Source: JALZKA01 sp963701205 (GTDB lineage Bacteria; Actinomycetota; Thermoleophilia; Solirubrobacterales; 70-9). Taken from it: DNA of 64,000 bases. The stretch is from NCBI GenBank assembly GCA_963701205.1, contig OY969575.1, forward strand, positions 2,108,001 to 2,172,000, read 5' to 3'. Numbering within the stretch: position 1 is the stretch's first letter; each line of letters opens with the position of its first letter. A program made the position numbers and the translations under genes. The notes below the pieces were generated by a model that searched no databases, was not told the DNA's origin, and saw nothing but the letters and a program-made list of their open reading frames with translations. Below, in pieces: positions 26,107 to 35,075 of the stretch.

Positions 26107-26568
26107 ATGCCCCGGGTCACCCGTGCACGGACGATCCGGACCGACGCCGGCCGGGTCTGGGATCTGATCTCCGATCCCCACTCGATGCCGCGCTGGTGGC
26201 CGCGCACGCGCCGGGTCGAGGCCGTTGACGGCAAGGGCGCTCGGGCGCGCTGGACCGCGGTGCTGGAGACCGATCGAGGCGCGACGGTGCGGGCAGACTT
26301 TCGTTGCACGCATCAAACCAATGGCCGGCGCTTCGTTTTCAGCCAGGACATCGCCGATACGCCCTTCGAGCGCGTCCTCCAGGAGGCATCGGTAGAGGTC
26401 CTCGTCAGCGAGGAGAGCGGGGGGACCCGGGTGAGCCTGACCAGCAACGAAGCCCTGCGGGGCCTCTCGCGTCTCGGCGGCGGCCTGATGCGCGGCGCCG
26501 CACGCCGCCGGCTCGACGAAGCGCTAACCGGAATCGAGCGCGCGCTGGTGGCCGAGGTCGAGGCGTGA
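26107..26568 (+). CDS. SRPBCC / polyketide cyclase-like protein
   Basis: This 153-residue protein has the START-like helix-grip pattern: an N-terminal strand with RTDAGRVWDLISDPHSMPRWWPRTRRVEAVDG, alternating strands, and a long amphipathic C-terminal helix (RLDEALTGIERALVAEVEA). Such domains bind hydrophobic ligands; no ligand can be inferred. The stop overlaps the GTG start of the downstream flavoprotein (GTGA), so the two are probably coexpressed. Given that neighbour, a lipid or lipid-precursor ligand is possible but unproven. Confidence 0.78.
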   Translation: MPRVTRARTIRTDAGRVWDLISDPHSMPRWWPRTRRVEAVDGKGARARWTAVLETDRGATVRADFRCTHQTNGRRFVFSQDIADTPFERVLQEASVEVLVSEESGGTRVSLTSNEALRGLSRLGGGLMRGAARRRLDEALTGIERALVAEVEA

Positions 26569-28193
26569 GCGATTACCGCGCCATGTCCTGGTGCGGTTGG
26601 GGCGATCCGGCTGAGCGGGTGCCGCTCGGCGAGCGGGCGCAGGCGATGCTCGCTGAAGAGCTGCCCGGAGCCGAGCCCGACCTGCCCGCACCCATCGAGA
26701 GTGTAAGCCTGCCGGAGGCCGCCAAACTGCCGGAATCCCTGGCCGCTTTCGCCGTCAGCACGGAGCGGCTGGACCGGCTCCGCTTTGCCGCGGGCAAGAG
26801 CTACCCCGACCTCGTGCACATGCGATCGGGCCGAATCCGCGACGCACCCGATGCCGTCGTTTCGCCACGGGATGGGGCCGAGCTTGCGGCGATTCTGAGC
26901 GCATGTGCTCGCGACGGCGTGGCCGTCGTGCCGTTTGGAGGCGGCACCAGCGTGGTCGGCGGCGTGAATCCGCAGTCCGGTTCGCACTCGCGCGTGATCG
27001 CTTTGGACCTGGGGAAGCTCGACCACTGCAGCGTCGATGAGCGCTCCCAGACGGCCCGGCTCGGCCCGGGACTGCGCGGTCCCGAGGCGGAAGCCGCCCT
27101 CGCCAGCAGCGGGTTCACGCTCGGTCACTTCCCGCAGTCATTTGAGTACGCAACCATCGGCGGATTTGCCGCAACCCGATCGGCAGGCCAGGCTTCGGCC
27201 GGCTACGGGCGCTTTGACGAGTTGGTGACGGCGGTCGCCATGGAAGCCCCTGCCGGCCCGATTGAGACGCTGGCGACACCGCACACCGCCGCGGGGCCCG
27301 CCCTGCGCGAGCTGATCCTGGGATCAGAGGGCACCCTTGGAGTCATCTCGGATGTGTCCGTGCGCGTCCGGCCGGTTCCTGCGGTCAAGCACTACGAGGG
27401 CTGGATCGCGGCCGATTTCGAGGCAGGCTCCGAGGCCATCCGAACACTTGCGCAGGCAGGCGCCCTGCCTGATGTCTGCCGGCTCTCGGATCGTGACGAA
27501 AGCCGGGTCTCGCTGGCAATGTCGAGTGCCGGTCATATGACCCGTCGGCTGTTTGACTCCTACCTTGGCCTTCGCGGCCGCTCCGAAGGATCGATCGTGA
27601 TCGCAGGATGGGAGGGGACATCCGATGACGTGGCGCGCCGACGCGCGGCGTCCGCAGCAATTCTGAGAGCCCACGGTGTCGTCGCGCTCGGCGCCGCACC
27701 AGGGCGGTCATGGGAACACGGGCGGTTTCGCGGTCCCTATCTGCGCGACGAGTTGATGGATCGCGGTTACTTCATCGAGACCCTTGAGACGTCCCATACG
27801 TGGAGCCGCTATCAGGAGCTATATGGTGCCGTTCGTGGCGCCATACGTGCCACGCTTGGCGCCGACGGGTCGCCGGCGATCGTGATGTGCCACCTGTCCC
27901 ACGCCTACCGCGACGGCGCGTCGCTCTACTTCACATTCATCACGCCGCGAATCCCCGGTGGTGAACTGGGGCAGTGGCGAGCGGTCAAAAATGCTGCGTG
28001 CAACGCCATTGTCGCGCACGGTGGAACGATCACCCACCACCACGCTGTCGGCGCCGACCACGCGCCGTACATGGACGCAGAGGTCGGCGGACTGGGCATC
28101 GAAGCGTTGCGATCACTAAAGGATCGTCTCGACCCTGCAGCGATCATGAACCCGGGCAAACTCCTACCCGGCCATCCCTCAGCCGCCGGCTGA
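26565..28193 (+). CDS. FAD-binding oxidase, alkyl-DHAP synthase-like
   Basis: This 542-residue VAO-type flavoprotein resembles alkyldihydroxyacetonephosphate synthase, which swaps an acyl chain for an ether-linked alkyl chain. The N-terminal MSWCGWGDPAE is typical of bacterial members. The FAD loop is VPFGGGTSVVGG; EYATIGGFAATRSAGQASAGYGRF and LILGSEGTLGVISD follow. The C-terminal active site is HLSHAYRDGASLYFTF and ITHHHAVGADHAPYM, with the multiple-His cluster expected of the synthase. Start is GTG 26565. D-lactate or glycolate oxidases are relatives, but the His cluster favours the ether-lipid branch. Confidence 0.8.
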   Translation: MSDYRAMSWCGWGDPAERVPLGERAQAMLAEELPGAEPDLPAPIESVSLPEAAKLPESLAAFAVSTERLDRLRFAAGKSYPDLVHMRSGRIRDAPDAVVSPRDGAELAAILSACARDGVAVVPFGGGTSVVGGVNPQSGSHSRVIALDLGKLDHCSVDERSQTARLGPGLRGPEAEAALASSGFTLGHFPQSFEYATIGGFAATRSAGQASAGYGRFDELVTAVAMEAPAGPIETLATPHTAAGPALRELILGSEGTLGVISDVSVRVRPVPAVKHYEGWIAADFEAGSEAIRTLAQAGALPDVCRLSDRDESRVSLAMSSAGHMTRRLFDSYLGLRGRSEGSIVIAGWEGTSDDVARRRAASAAILRAHGVVALGAAPGRSWEHGRFRGPYLRDELMDRGYFIETLETSHTWSRYQELYGAVRGAIRATLGADGSPAIVMCHLSHAYRDGASLYFTFITPRIPGGELGQWRAVKNAACNAIVAHGGTITHHHAVGADHAPYMDAEVGGLGIEALRSLKDRLDPAAIMNPGKLLPGHPSAAG

Positions 28194-29174
28194 ACCGCCC
28201 TGACCGTCGGCTGCCGGGGCGGCCTGCAGCGGCTCGCTGTTTTGTAGAACCGTGCGACCCGGCTTTTTGATCACAAGCTCCTGCGCGTCCACGGCGTCCT
28301 GGATCGACTTCTGGACCGCTTCAATTGGCGCCAGCGAGACGTTCAGGTAGCGCATCCTCTGGACGACTGGAATCGCGGGCTGCGGGATCGCAAACCGATC
28401 GGCGAAAGCACCCTTGTTGTCTGGCCCGATGGGGGACAGGGGGTAGCCACGCTTCTCGTCAAAGAGGAACCACACGACATAGACCTGGCCATCGGGCGCT
28501 GGCTCGAGGTTCTCCAGGACGATGTCAATGTAGGGCTGATCGCCAGTGGTCAGGCCAACGATTCCCTGGCCCGTGGCGTCACCATTGCCAACGGCGGTCA
28601 GCTCAACGCGTTCAAGCTGTTGGGCGTCATCGGATCGCAGCGACCCGTTGGCATCGGTGCTGGAGCTGTCGGCCGCCGGATCGTCGTCTCCGGAGAAGAC
28701 GCCGGCAACGGCGAGCACAACGACCACCAGCGCAACGGATCCGCCGCCAAGGAGGTAGCGGGCGCGATTGCCGAGGCCGCCGAGGCTCGGGACCTTGGCC
28801 GGCAGGGTGCGGCCTTTCGGCGAACCCGGCGTTGGCGCGCGGCGCGCGGGAGCGCCGGGCAGGGTCGGCAGGGCCGCTTCGGGGGAGATCTTCGCGAGTC
28901 CCGCCAGGATGCCCGCGGCCAGCGCGTGGTCGGCGTCGTCCTGGCGCAAATGGCGGACGGCGTCGGCGCGTCCAATTGGATCCGCCTGTCCAAGTAGGTA
29001 GTCGCTCAGGGCCACGTTGGCGTCTGGGTCGGCGCCACCGATCGCCTCGAGTCCCGACCGGGCGCGATCACGAACCTGGGATTCATCCAGGCCCAGCAGG
29101 TCGCTGAGATCCCCGTAGCTCTGACCGCCAAGCAGCAGTTCGAGGACAGCGGTCTGGTCAGGAGTGATCGACAT
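28179..29174 (-). CDS. HTH-transmembrane protein with outer anti-sigma-like domain
   Basis: This 331-residue protein has a rare layout. Residues about 5-45 (TPDQTAVLELLLGGQSYGDLSDLLGLDESQVRDRA) look like a sigma-region-4 or LuxR helix-turn-helix. A helical ADHALAAGILAGLAKI region follows, then a Pro-rich linker, one membrane span (141-161) and an outer domain with QPYIDIVLENLEPAPDGQVYVVWFLFDEKRGYPL. That outer part recalls the C-terminal domain of RskA-type anti-sigma factors. A membrane-anchored regulator that senses something outside is likely; the signal is unknown. Its 3' end overlaps the flavoprotein by 15 bases. Confidence 0.7.
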   Translation of the reverse strand: MSITPDQTAVLELLLGGQSYGDLSDLLGLDESQVRDRARSGLEAIGGADPDANVALSDYLLGQADPIGRADAVRHLRQDDADHALAAGILAGLAKISPEAALPTLPGAPARRAPTPGSPKGRTLPAKVPSLGGLGNRARYLLGGGSVALVVVVLAVAGVFSGDDDPAADSSSTDANGSLRSDDAQQLERVELTAVGNGDATGQGIVGLTTGDQPYIDIVLENLEPAPDGQVYVVWFLFDEKRGYPLSPIGPDNKGAFADRFAIPQPAIPVVQRMRYLNVSLAPIEAVQKSIQDAVDAQELVIKKPGRTVLQNSEPLQAAPAADGQGGSAGG

Positions 29175-29227
29175 CCATGCAAGCCTATGGAACTCCCTGC
29201 ACGAGCCGCGCCATTAACCTCCGTTCG

Positions 29228-29659
29228 GTGACGAATTCGCAGCAGTATGGGGAGGACGGCCCGAGCGCAATGATCGGACTCGTCTACGACGAGGTGACCG
29301 ACGACAGGGTGCGTGCCCACGTCCCGCTGAGCCCGGTCGTTCTGCAGCCGTATGGAATCGTTCACGGGGGTATTCACTCGCTTATTGCCGAGACAATCTG
29401 TTCGAGCGCTACCGGCCTCGCCGTCATACCAAAGGGGATGATTGCGATGGGCCAGTCGAACTCCGCGACCTTCCTGCGCCCGATCAGCGCGGGCACCATT
29501 CATGCCACCGCCACCAGGCGTCATGCCGGCCGGACGACCTGGATCTGGGACTGCGACCTGAGCGACGACGAGGGTCGGATCTGCGCGATGGTCCGGATGA
29601 CCGTCGCGGTTCGCCCAGCCCCCAGCCAGGAACCCTCGGCAGGGAAGGCCGCGGACTAG
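29228..29659 (+). CDS. PaaI-family hotdog thioesterase
   Basis: Hotdog-fold thioesterases of this type hydrolyse acyl- or aryl-CoA. The core YGIVHGGIHSLIAETICSSATG has the HGG motif and catalytic acidic residue, followed by MGQSNSATFLRPISAGTIHATATRRH and the final beta-strands with WIWDCDLSDDEGRICAMVRMTV. GTG 29228 gives a 143-residue protein of usual length; an in-frame ATG at 29177 would add 17 residues and leave 2 bases to the divergent gene. The substrate is unknown. The stop shares CTAG with nadE. Confidence 0.85.
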   Translation: MTNSQQYGEDGPSAMIGLVYDEVTDDRVRAHVPLSPVVLQPYGIVHGGIHSLIAETICSSATGLAVIPKGMIAMGQSNSATFLRPISAGTIHATATRRHAGRTTWIWDCDLSDDEGRICAMVRMTVAVRPAPSQEPSAGKAAD

Positions 29660-31308
29660 CCGGTGTACCGGTTGGTGATCGGCAGCCGCCGATCCCTGCC
29701 AAATGCCTTGGCGGTGATCCGTACCCCCGGCGGGGCCTGCCGCCGCTTGTACTCGGCCAGGTCCACCATCCTCAAGACGTCCGTCACGACTCGTTCATCG
29801 TGGCCCAGCGCGACGATCTCTTCGCGCGAGCAGTCGCGTTCAACGTAGGCGGCGAGAATCTGGTCCAAGACCTCGTACGGCGGCAACGAATCGTCATCGC
29901 GCTGGTCCGGCCGTAGCTCGGCACTTGGCGCTCGTTCGATTACCGACGCCGGGATCAACCCGCCGTCAGCGAGAGCGTTCCGGTCCCGAACGAGTTCATA
30001 GACGAGCGTCTTGGGAACATCCTTGATCACCGCGAAGCCGCCTGCCATGTCTCCATAGAGCGTGGCGTAACCAACCGACATCTCGCTCTTGTTGCCGGTT
30101 GTCAAGACAAGCCAGCCGTTGGCGTTCGAGAGCGCCATCAGGATGTTGCCGCGGATCCGGGCCTGGAGATTCTCCGCGGCAACCCCTTCGGGCTCACCTC
30201 CCATCGGAGCGCGCAGAGCATCGCTGTAGGCAGCCATTACGTCCGCAATTCGCACCCGGTGAAGCTCAGCGCCAATGTTTGTGACGATCTGACATGCGTC
30301 GGACTGGGTCTCGACGCTCGAGTGCGGCGAAGGCATGACCACACCCGTAACGCGTTCGGGTCCAAGCGCGTCGGCGGCAAGGAGAGCAACGAGCGCGGAG
30401 TCGATGCCACCCGACACGCCAATCAGTACCCGCTCGAACGAGTTTTTGGCGACGTAATCGCGCAGACCCATCATCAACGCGTAATAGACCTCTTTTGTGT
30501 CGGGAAAGGGGTCGTCGAGTTGCGGCGGTTCGCTCGCGGCCAGATCCGCGACCAGCAGTTCCTCTTTGAACTGCGACGCTCGCGCCAGCACGTTTCCGCC
30601 TGGATCGACGATGAAGCTCCCGCCATCGAATACAAGTTCGTCCTGACCCCCAACCAAGTTGCAGAAGGCCAACGGCACCCCCGTCTCGGCGGCACGTTCG
30701 GCGAACATCCGCTCGCGCGCCTCGCGCTTGCCGCGGAAAAACGGGGAGCCCGATGGACACACGATCAATTGCGCTCCAAGCTCCACACAGTCGTTGGCCG
30801 GAGGTCCCGGCTCCCATACGTCCTCGCAGATCGTCAGGCCGACTTTCACACCGGCGACCTCAACCACGACGGCCTCAGCGCCCGCCTGGAAGTAGCGCTC
30901 CTCGTCAAAGACCGCGTAGTTGGGCAGGCGCTGCTTGCGATAGATCACCTCGACCTTGCCGTCGCGAATAAACGCCAAAGAGTTATGTGCCCGCCGCGGC
31001 GCCGGGCTGTCGGCGGACCCAGCCACTGCGCTCGCCGGTGCCGGTTCCGAGAATCCCACCAGGACCGCGATGCCCGCAACACCGCGCGCCAGCTCCGCAA
31101 CCGCCTGCGCGTTCGCCTCCAGGAAATGGCGCTTCAGGTAGAGGTCTTCGGCCGGATACCCCGGGATGCAGAGCTCCGGAAGCACCACCAGGTCGGCACC
31201 CGCGGAGCGCGCGTCGTCGATGTAGGACCCAGCGAGCGCGATGTTGGCCCCGATCGCCCCCACGGTGGGATTGATCTGGGCCAGGGCGATGCGAATTGGG
31301 ATCGGCAC
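29656..31308 (-). CDS. nadE: Glutamine-dependent NAD+ synthetase
   Basis: NadE amidates deamido-NAD to NAD+. The 550-residue protein joins a nitrilase-type glutaminase (catalytic Glu45 in VVLPELCIPGYP, Lys125 in KQRLPNYAVFDEERYF, Cys161 in GLTICEDVWEPG) to the synthetase with the PP-loop LIGVSGGIDSALVALLA and TGNKSEMSVGYATLYGDMAGGFAVIKDVPKT. All catalytic residues are intact. Start is GTG 31308, 12 bases from the divergent metalloprotease ATG, so the two promoters must overlap the opposite gene's start region. Confidence 0.96.
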   Translation of the reverse strand: MPIPIRIALAQINPTVGAIGANIALAGSYIDDARSAGADLVVLPELCIPGYPAEDLYLKRHFLEANAQAVAELARGVAGIAVLVGFSEPAPASAVAGSADSPAPRRAHNSLAFIRDGKVEVIYRKQRLPNYAVFDEERYFQAGAEAVVVEVAGVKVGLTICEDVWEPGPPANDCVELGAQLIVCPSGSPFFRGKREARERMFAERAAETGVPLAFCNLVGGQDELVFDGGSFIVDPGGNVLARASQFKEELLVADLAASEPPQLDDPFPDTKEVYYALMMGLRDYVAKNSFERVLIGVSGGIDSALVALLAADALGPERVTGVVMPSPHSSVETQSDACQIVTNIGAELHRVRIADVMAAYSDALRAPMGGEPEGVAAENLQARIRGNILMALSNANGWLVLTTGNKSEMSVGYATLYGDMAGGFAVIKDVPKTLVYELVRDRNALADGGLIPASVIERAPSAELRPDQRDDDSLPPYEVLDQILAAYVERDCSREEIVALGHDERVVTDVLRMVDLAEYKRRQAPPGVRITAKAFGRDRRLPITNRYTG

Positions 31309-31320
31309 GATGAAACAAGT

Positions 31321-32961
31321 ATGTATCGTCAGCTCCCGCCGATGGGACTTGCGCTCAAGCAGCTGGCTCGTGGGGGGTCATTTTGGGCGGCAGTTTGTGC
31401 CCTGGCCCTTGTCTTGACGCTCGGCGGCTCCGATCAAGCGATGGCCCAGGACCCCGGCGGCGCCGAGGCACTTGCGATCGAGCAGCTCGACGCCACCAGC
31501 GCCGCGCTGAGCGGAGCCGGCCCAGCGCTTGAGCCCACCGACGAGCTGCGCTGGCTCGCGCTTGCGCTCCCTGACCTGCGCGGCAGCGATCGGCGGCGCG
31601 CCCGCGCGCTCCTCGCGCGCCCACCATCCAACGACGGCAGCACCGAGGGCTACGGGGGCGAGTGGCCCTGCCCTGAGGACAACACGATCAACAACTGTGC
31701 CGAGACCGAAGAGAGCGACCACTTCGTCGTCCACTGGCCTGATTTGCTGACGTGCGACGCGCCCACCCAGGGCTGCGACGAGCCCGACCTGACCGACGAC
31801 TCCCCGGACAACGGCGTTCCCGACTACGTCGATCAGGTCCTGGCCGCCGCGGAAGCCTCCTACGACGTCCAGAACGCGGATCTGGGCTGGCCCCTCCCCA
31901 AACCCGACGGGAGCAAGGGGGGCAACGCGAAGGTGGATATCTACTTGGCCGATATCTGCGCCGAGAATGGCGGGGCTTGCGTTTTCGGCTACGCCAATAC
32001 CGACGACTCAAGCGAGCCGTGCTTTAACCCGCCGTATCGCTGCTTTGCCTACCTCGTCCTCGACAACGACTACCAGGTGAATGAGTTCGGCTATACCGAC
32101 CCGGGCGAACCGTTGCGGGTGACGATGGCCCACGAGTACAACCACATCCTGCAGTTCAACCTCGACACCAACCAAGACTCATGGATGTTCGAATCAACCG
32201 CGGTGTGGTCGGAGCACAAGGTGTTTCCGTCCGACGACGATTGGGTCAAGAGCTACATCCCGACGTGGGCCCAGACCTCACAACTGCCCATCACTCGCCG
32301 TAGCGCCGGACGCGGCCTGAGGATTTACGGCAGCGGCGTTTGGAACCACTGGCTCGACGCCCGGTTCGGACCGGAGACGATTCTGAAGGCTTGGCAAGCC
32401 TCGCGGACCACGAGCCCCAAGGACTACGCGGTCGGCGCCTACGACGCCGCGATCCGGGATGCCGGCCCAGGCTACGGATTCACGCGCTCGTTCACGCGAT
32501 TCGCGGCGACGACCTCTGAATGGAGGAGCGGGGTCGGCGGCTTCCCCCGGTCGAACGAACTGAAGAACATCAGGCGCGAGGGCATGCTTGCGCTCAACGC
32601 GCGGCGGAAACGGCTGACCCTGGACAACACGGCCTATCGGCTGTTGCGGGTGAACCCACGCTCCGCCGACGAAATCAAGCTGAGGATCATGGCTCCACGG
32701 GGCGTCAAGGCGGGAATCGCCCTTGTCGCACGCAAAGGATCTGCCGTGGCGCCCTCCGCGGTTGTCCGGAGGGTCCGACAGATTCGGAATGGGCGGGCCT
32801 CCGTCCGGCTGACGGGCGCGCACGCCTACAACCGGATCACCGCCGTGGTGGTCAACGCCGACGGACGTGTCAGCGGCGGCAAGGGCTTCGGTGAGTTCAG
32901 CTACTCCAAGGACGAGCAGGAGTTCACGGCGAAGCTGCGCCGGCCGCGAACGCGGCCTTGA
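31321..32961 (+). CDS. Secreted zinc metalloprotease-like protein
   Basis: This 546-residue protein has an N-terminal signal peptide (hydrophobic AAVCALALVLTLGG, likely cleavage after DQAMA). A possible zinc site HEYNH lies at residues 271-275 (VTMAHEYNHILQFN), followed by FESTAVWSE, whose Glu could be the third ligand. Cys pairs in the first half suggest disulfides. This is the pattern of the MXAN_6640-type putative metalloproteases. The C-terminal 170 residues look like an adhesive beta domain. It is probably secreted. It converges on the NagZ-like gene with a 38-base overlap. Confidence 0.75.
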   Translation: MYRQLPPMGLALKQLARGGSFWAAVCALALVLTLGGSDQAMAQDPGGAEALAIEQLDATSAALSGAGPALEPTDELRWLALALPDLRGSDRRRARALLARPPSNDGSTEGYGGEWPCPEDNTINNCAETEESDHFVVHWPDLLTCDAPTQGCDEPDLTDDSPDNGVPDYVDQVLAAAEASYDVQNADLGWPLPKPDGSKGGNAKVDIYLADICAENGGACVFGYANTDDSSEPCFNPPYRCFAYLVLDNDYQVNEFGYTDPGEPLRVTMAHEYNHILQFNLDTNQDSWMFESTAVWSEHKVFPSDDDWVKSYIPTWAQTSQLPITRRSAGRGLRIYGSGVWNHWLDARFGPETILKAWQASRTTSPKDYAVGAYDAAIRDAGPGYGFTRSFTRFAATTSEWRSGVGGFPRSNELKNIRREGMLALNARRKRLTLDNTAYRLLRVNPRSADEIKLRIMAPRGVKAGIALVARKGSAVAPSAVVRRVRQIRNGRASVRLTGAHAYNRITAVVVNADGRVSGGKGFGEFSYSKDEQEFTAKLRRPRTRP

Positions 32962-34075
32962 GGTCAAGGATCCTGGCACACGACCCGCGCATCGCCTCCT
33001 CGGTGAGCGCACCCGCAGCAAGCGCCCGCGCGAGGACTCCCGCCACACCCTCCGGAGCACGCGCGGCAAACAACAGGATGTCCGTGCCCGCCGCCGCGGC
33101 GCGAACAACGGTCCTCGCACGGGAACCGACCAGGGCGATCGCGGGCGCCAGCAAGTCGTCCGAGATCGTGACGCCCGTAAATCCCAATTGAACCCGCAAC
33201 AACTCTGTGACGATTGTGGGCGAGAGGACGGCCGGCATGCCGTCGCCGCCTAACCGCGGATAGGAAGCCGACGAGAGCATCACAAGTTCGATTCCAGCGT
33301 CCACCGCTGCTGTGAAAGGCTGAATATCCGCCATCAACGCGGACCGCGGAGCGTCAATCGTCGTTGGAGCGAAGTCGGTGTTCTCAATCGCCCGGCCCAG
33401 GCCAGGAAAGTGCTTGGCCGTCGAAGCGAGAGCCTCATTGCGCTGGCCCTGGGCAAAGGCAAGAGCAAGACGGGCGACCTTGTCCGGCGTACTTCCGAAC
33501 GCGCGCGGCGCCATGAACTGCCCTGCGGACGATGGAACATCAAGTACGGGCGCCAGGTTGACGTTGATTCCGATCTCGGTCAGCTGGAACCCGGTCGCGC
33601 GACCCTCCAGGCGGGCGCTGGCGGGCCGATTGATCTGCGCGAGGGTGAATGGTGAAAGCTGCGGAGGCAGGGCCGGCAGGCGCTCGACGATGCCGCCCTC
33701 CTGGTCGATTGCGACGAGGAGCGGGGGGTTGCCGCCCGCGCGAGCCGCGCGCTGCATGGCATCGATCGCCGCCGCAAGACGCTCGCCGCTGACATCCGGC
33801 GGAGGAAAGAGGATGACGCCGCCGATGGCGCCGGATCGGGCCTGTCGCATGAGCCGGCGGGTGGCACGAGCCTCCATGCGGACCATGACTCGCTGGCCTG
33901 CCATTCGCGCGAGCGCGGCATCGCCGTTTTGCTCGCAGAGCGTGGGCGGCGTCTGTGGGGTAGCGCTCTTGTCCCCGTCCTGCGCGCCGACAAAAGCGCC
34001 CGCGAACGCCGCCAAGGAGGCACAGGCATACAGAGCCCGCTTGCGCCTGATCGCGTGAACGTCCGACCTCTGCAT
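32924..34075 (-). CDS. Glycoside hydrolase family 3 (NagZ-like), membrane-anchored or secreted
   Basis: GH3 N-acetylhexosaminidases release GlcNAc from cell-wall fragments. The 383-residue protein has a short basic N-terminus and a hydrophobic segment (ALYACASLAAFAGAFVGA), so it is exported. LLVAIDQEGGIVERLPALP, LTEIGINVNLAPVLDV, TAKHFPGLGRAIENTDFAPTTID and GVTISDDLLAPA are family features; the Asp in SDD would be the nucleophile. The KHFPG motif lacks the usual GHG-DSH dyad, as in several actinobacterial members. The symbol is withheld because the substrate is unproven. Confidence 0.85.
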   Translation of the reverse strand: MQRSDVHAIRRKRALYACASLAAFAGAFVGAQDGDKSATPQTPPTLCEQNGDAALARMAGQRVMVRMEARATRRLMRQARSGAIGGVILFPPPDVSGERLAAAIDAMQRAARAGGNPPLLVAIDQEGGIVERLPALPPQLSPFTLAQINRPASARLEGRATGFQLTEIGINVNLAPVLDVPSSAGQFMAPRAFGSTPDKVARLALAFAQGQRNEALASTAKHFPGLGRAIENTDFAPTTIDAPRSALMADIQPFTAAVDAGIELVMLSSASYPRLGGDGMPAVLSPTIVTELLRVQLGFTGVTISDDLLAPAIALVGSRARTVVRAAAAGTDILLFAARAPEGVAGVLARALAAGALTEEAMRGSCARILDLKAAFAAGAASP

Positions 34076-34137
34076 CGCCCCGAAAGTAGACCAGCCCCGC
34101 TGGTGGGCGGCAGGGGCGCCGTAGTAGCCTGGGCGCG

Positions 34138-34581
34138 ATGACGCAGGATGAATTCAGGGTCGAGGTCGAACTCGATGCCGACCACGATGGCCTGACACTG
34201 AGCGAGCGGTTGCACGCCTTCGACCTCGATGACGCGGCGCGTGAGCGCCTGGGCAGCCAGGTCACCGTCACCAGAGACGGATCGCACCTGTTCCTCTACG
34301 CCCATACGCGCGAGAGCTGCGCAGCAGCGGAGAGCGTCGTTCGCGAGATCCTCGAAGGTGATGAGATCACGGCAAGCGTCGTCGCCACCCGCTGGCACCC
34401 GGTGGCGATGGCCTGGAAGGACGCTGACCTACCGCTGCCCGAAAGCCCCGATGACGTCAATGCCGAGGCGGCCGAGCACGCGCAGCGCGAGGCGGAAACC
34501 GGTGAGCAGCCGGTGCTGAAGCCCGAGTTCGTGCTGCTCGACAGCTACAAGCCTGCGTTTCTGCGCGACCTCGGGCTCTAG
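34138..34581 (+). CDS. Conserved hypothetical protein, 147 residues
   Basis: This is a soluble acidic protein without membrane or signal segments. The first half alternates strands and helices (FRVEVELDADHDGLTLSERLHAF, VTVTRDGSHLFLYAHTRESCAAAESVVREIL), possibly a ferredoxin-like fold. A charged linker (DDVNAEAAEHAQREAE) and a conserved-looking end (FVLLDSYKPAFLRDLGL) follow. I do not recognise a function. It lies 62 bases after the divergent NagZ-like start and shares its stop CTAG with the convergent acetyltransferase gene. Confidence 0.7.
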   Translation: MTQDEFRVEVELDADHDGLTLSERLHAFDLDDAARERLGSQVTVTRDGSHLFLYAHTRESCAAAESVVREILEGDEITASVVATRWHPVAMAWKDADLPLPESPDDVNAEAAEHAQREAETGEQPVLKPEFVLLDSYKPAFLRDLGL

Positions 34582-35075
34582 CCAGGGCCGGGCAGCGACT
34601 TTTCGAGCACGACGACGTCCTTCCACTCGCCATCGAGCAGTCCGTGGCGCTGATGGGTGCCGACAACGCGCCAGCCGGCGGCGGCAAATAGCCGCAAGCT
34701 CGGCTCATTCGTGTCGAACACTTTCGCGATCAGCTTGAAGCTTCCGGCGCCATACGCCGCTGCTTCTATCGCGGCCAGGAGGGCGCCGCCAATCCCGCTG
34801 CCGCGAGCCTGGCGCGCGATATAAACGGTTGCCTCGCCGACCCCTGAATACCACTCGTTGCGATCGTCGTAGGGACCAACCCCTGCCCAGCCCACGACGG
34901 TACCGCTGCTCTCGGCCACGATCAGCGGTCGCGGGCCAGCGATCGCATCGGCAACGTCCCGGGTGTCCCGCGGTTCGGTGCGCAGCGTTGCCACACGGTC
35001 AGCGACGCCCTCGTTGTGGATCGCCGCGATCGAGTCTGCGTCCGCGGGTACCGCGGCCCTGATTGTCGTGCTCAC
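34578..35075 (-). CDS. GNAT-family N-acetyltransferase
   Basis: This 165-residue protein has the GNAT fold: TIRAAVPADADSIAAIHNEGV at the N-terminus, the acetyl-CoA loop YIARQARGSGIGGALLAAIEAAAY (R/Q-x2-G-x-G/A) and the C-terminal NEPSLRLFAAAGWRVVGTHQRHGLLDGEWKDVVVLEKSL. It is close in pattern to phosphinothricin acetyltransferase-type (Pat/Bar) enzymes, but the substrate cannot be told. It follows the WS/DGAT gene with a GTGA overlap, so the two are probably cotranscribed. Confidence 0.88.
   Translation of the reverse strand: MSTTIRAAVPADADSIAAIHNEGVADRVATLRTEPRDTRDVADAIAGPRPLIVAESSGTVVGWAGVGPYDDRNEWYSGVGEATVYIARQARGSGIGGALLAAIEAAAYGAGSFKLIAKVFDTNEPSLRLFAAAGWRVVGTHQRHGLLDGEWKDVVVLEKSLPGPG

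Noticed and set aside
30259..31320. Long open frame on the plus strand running into the metalloprotease
   Set aside because: It lies antisense to nadE, has no ribosome site and no recognisable domain; the true N-terminus is at 31321 with a signal peptide.
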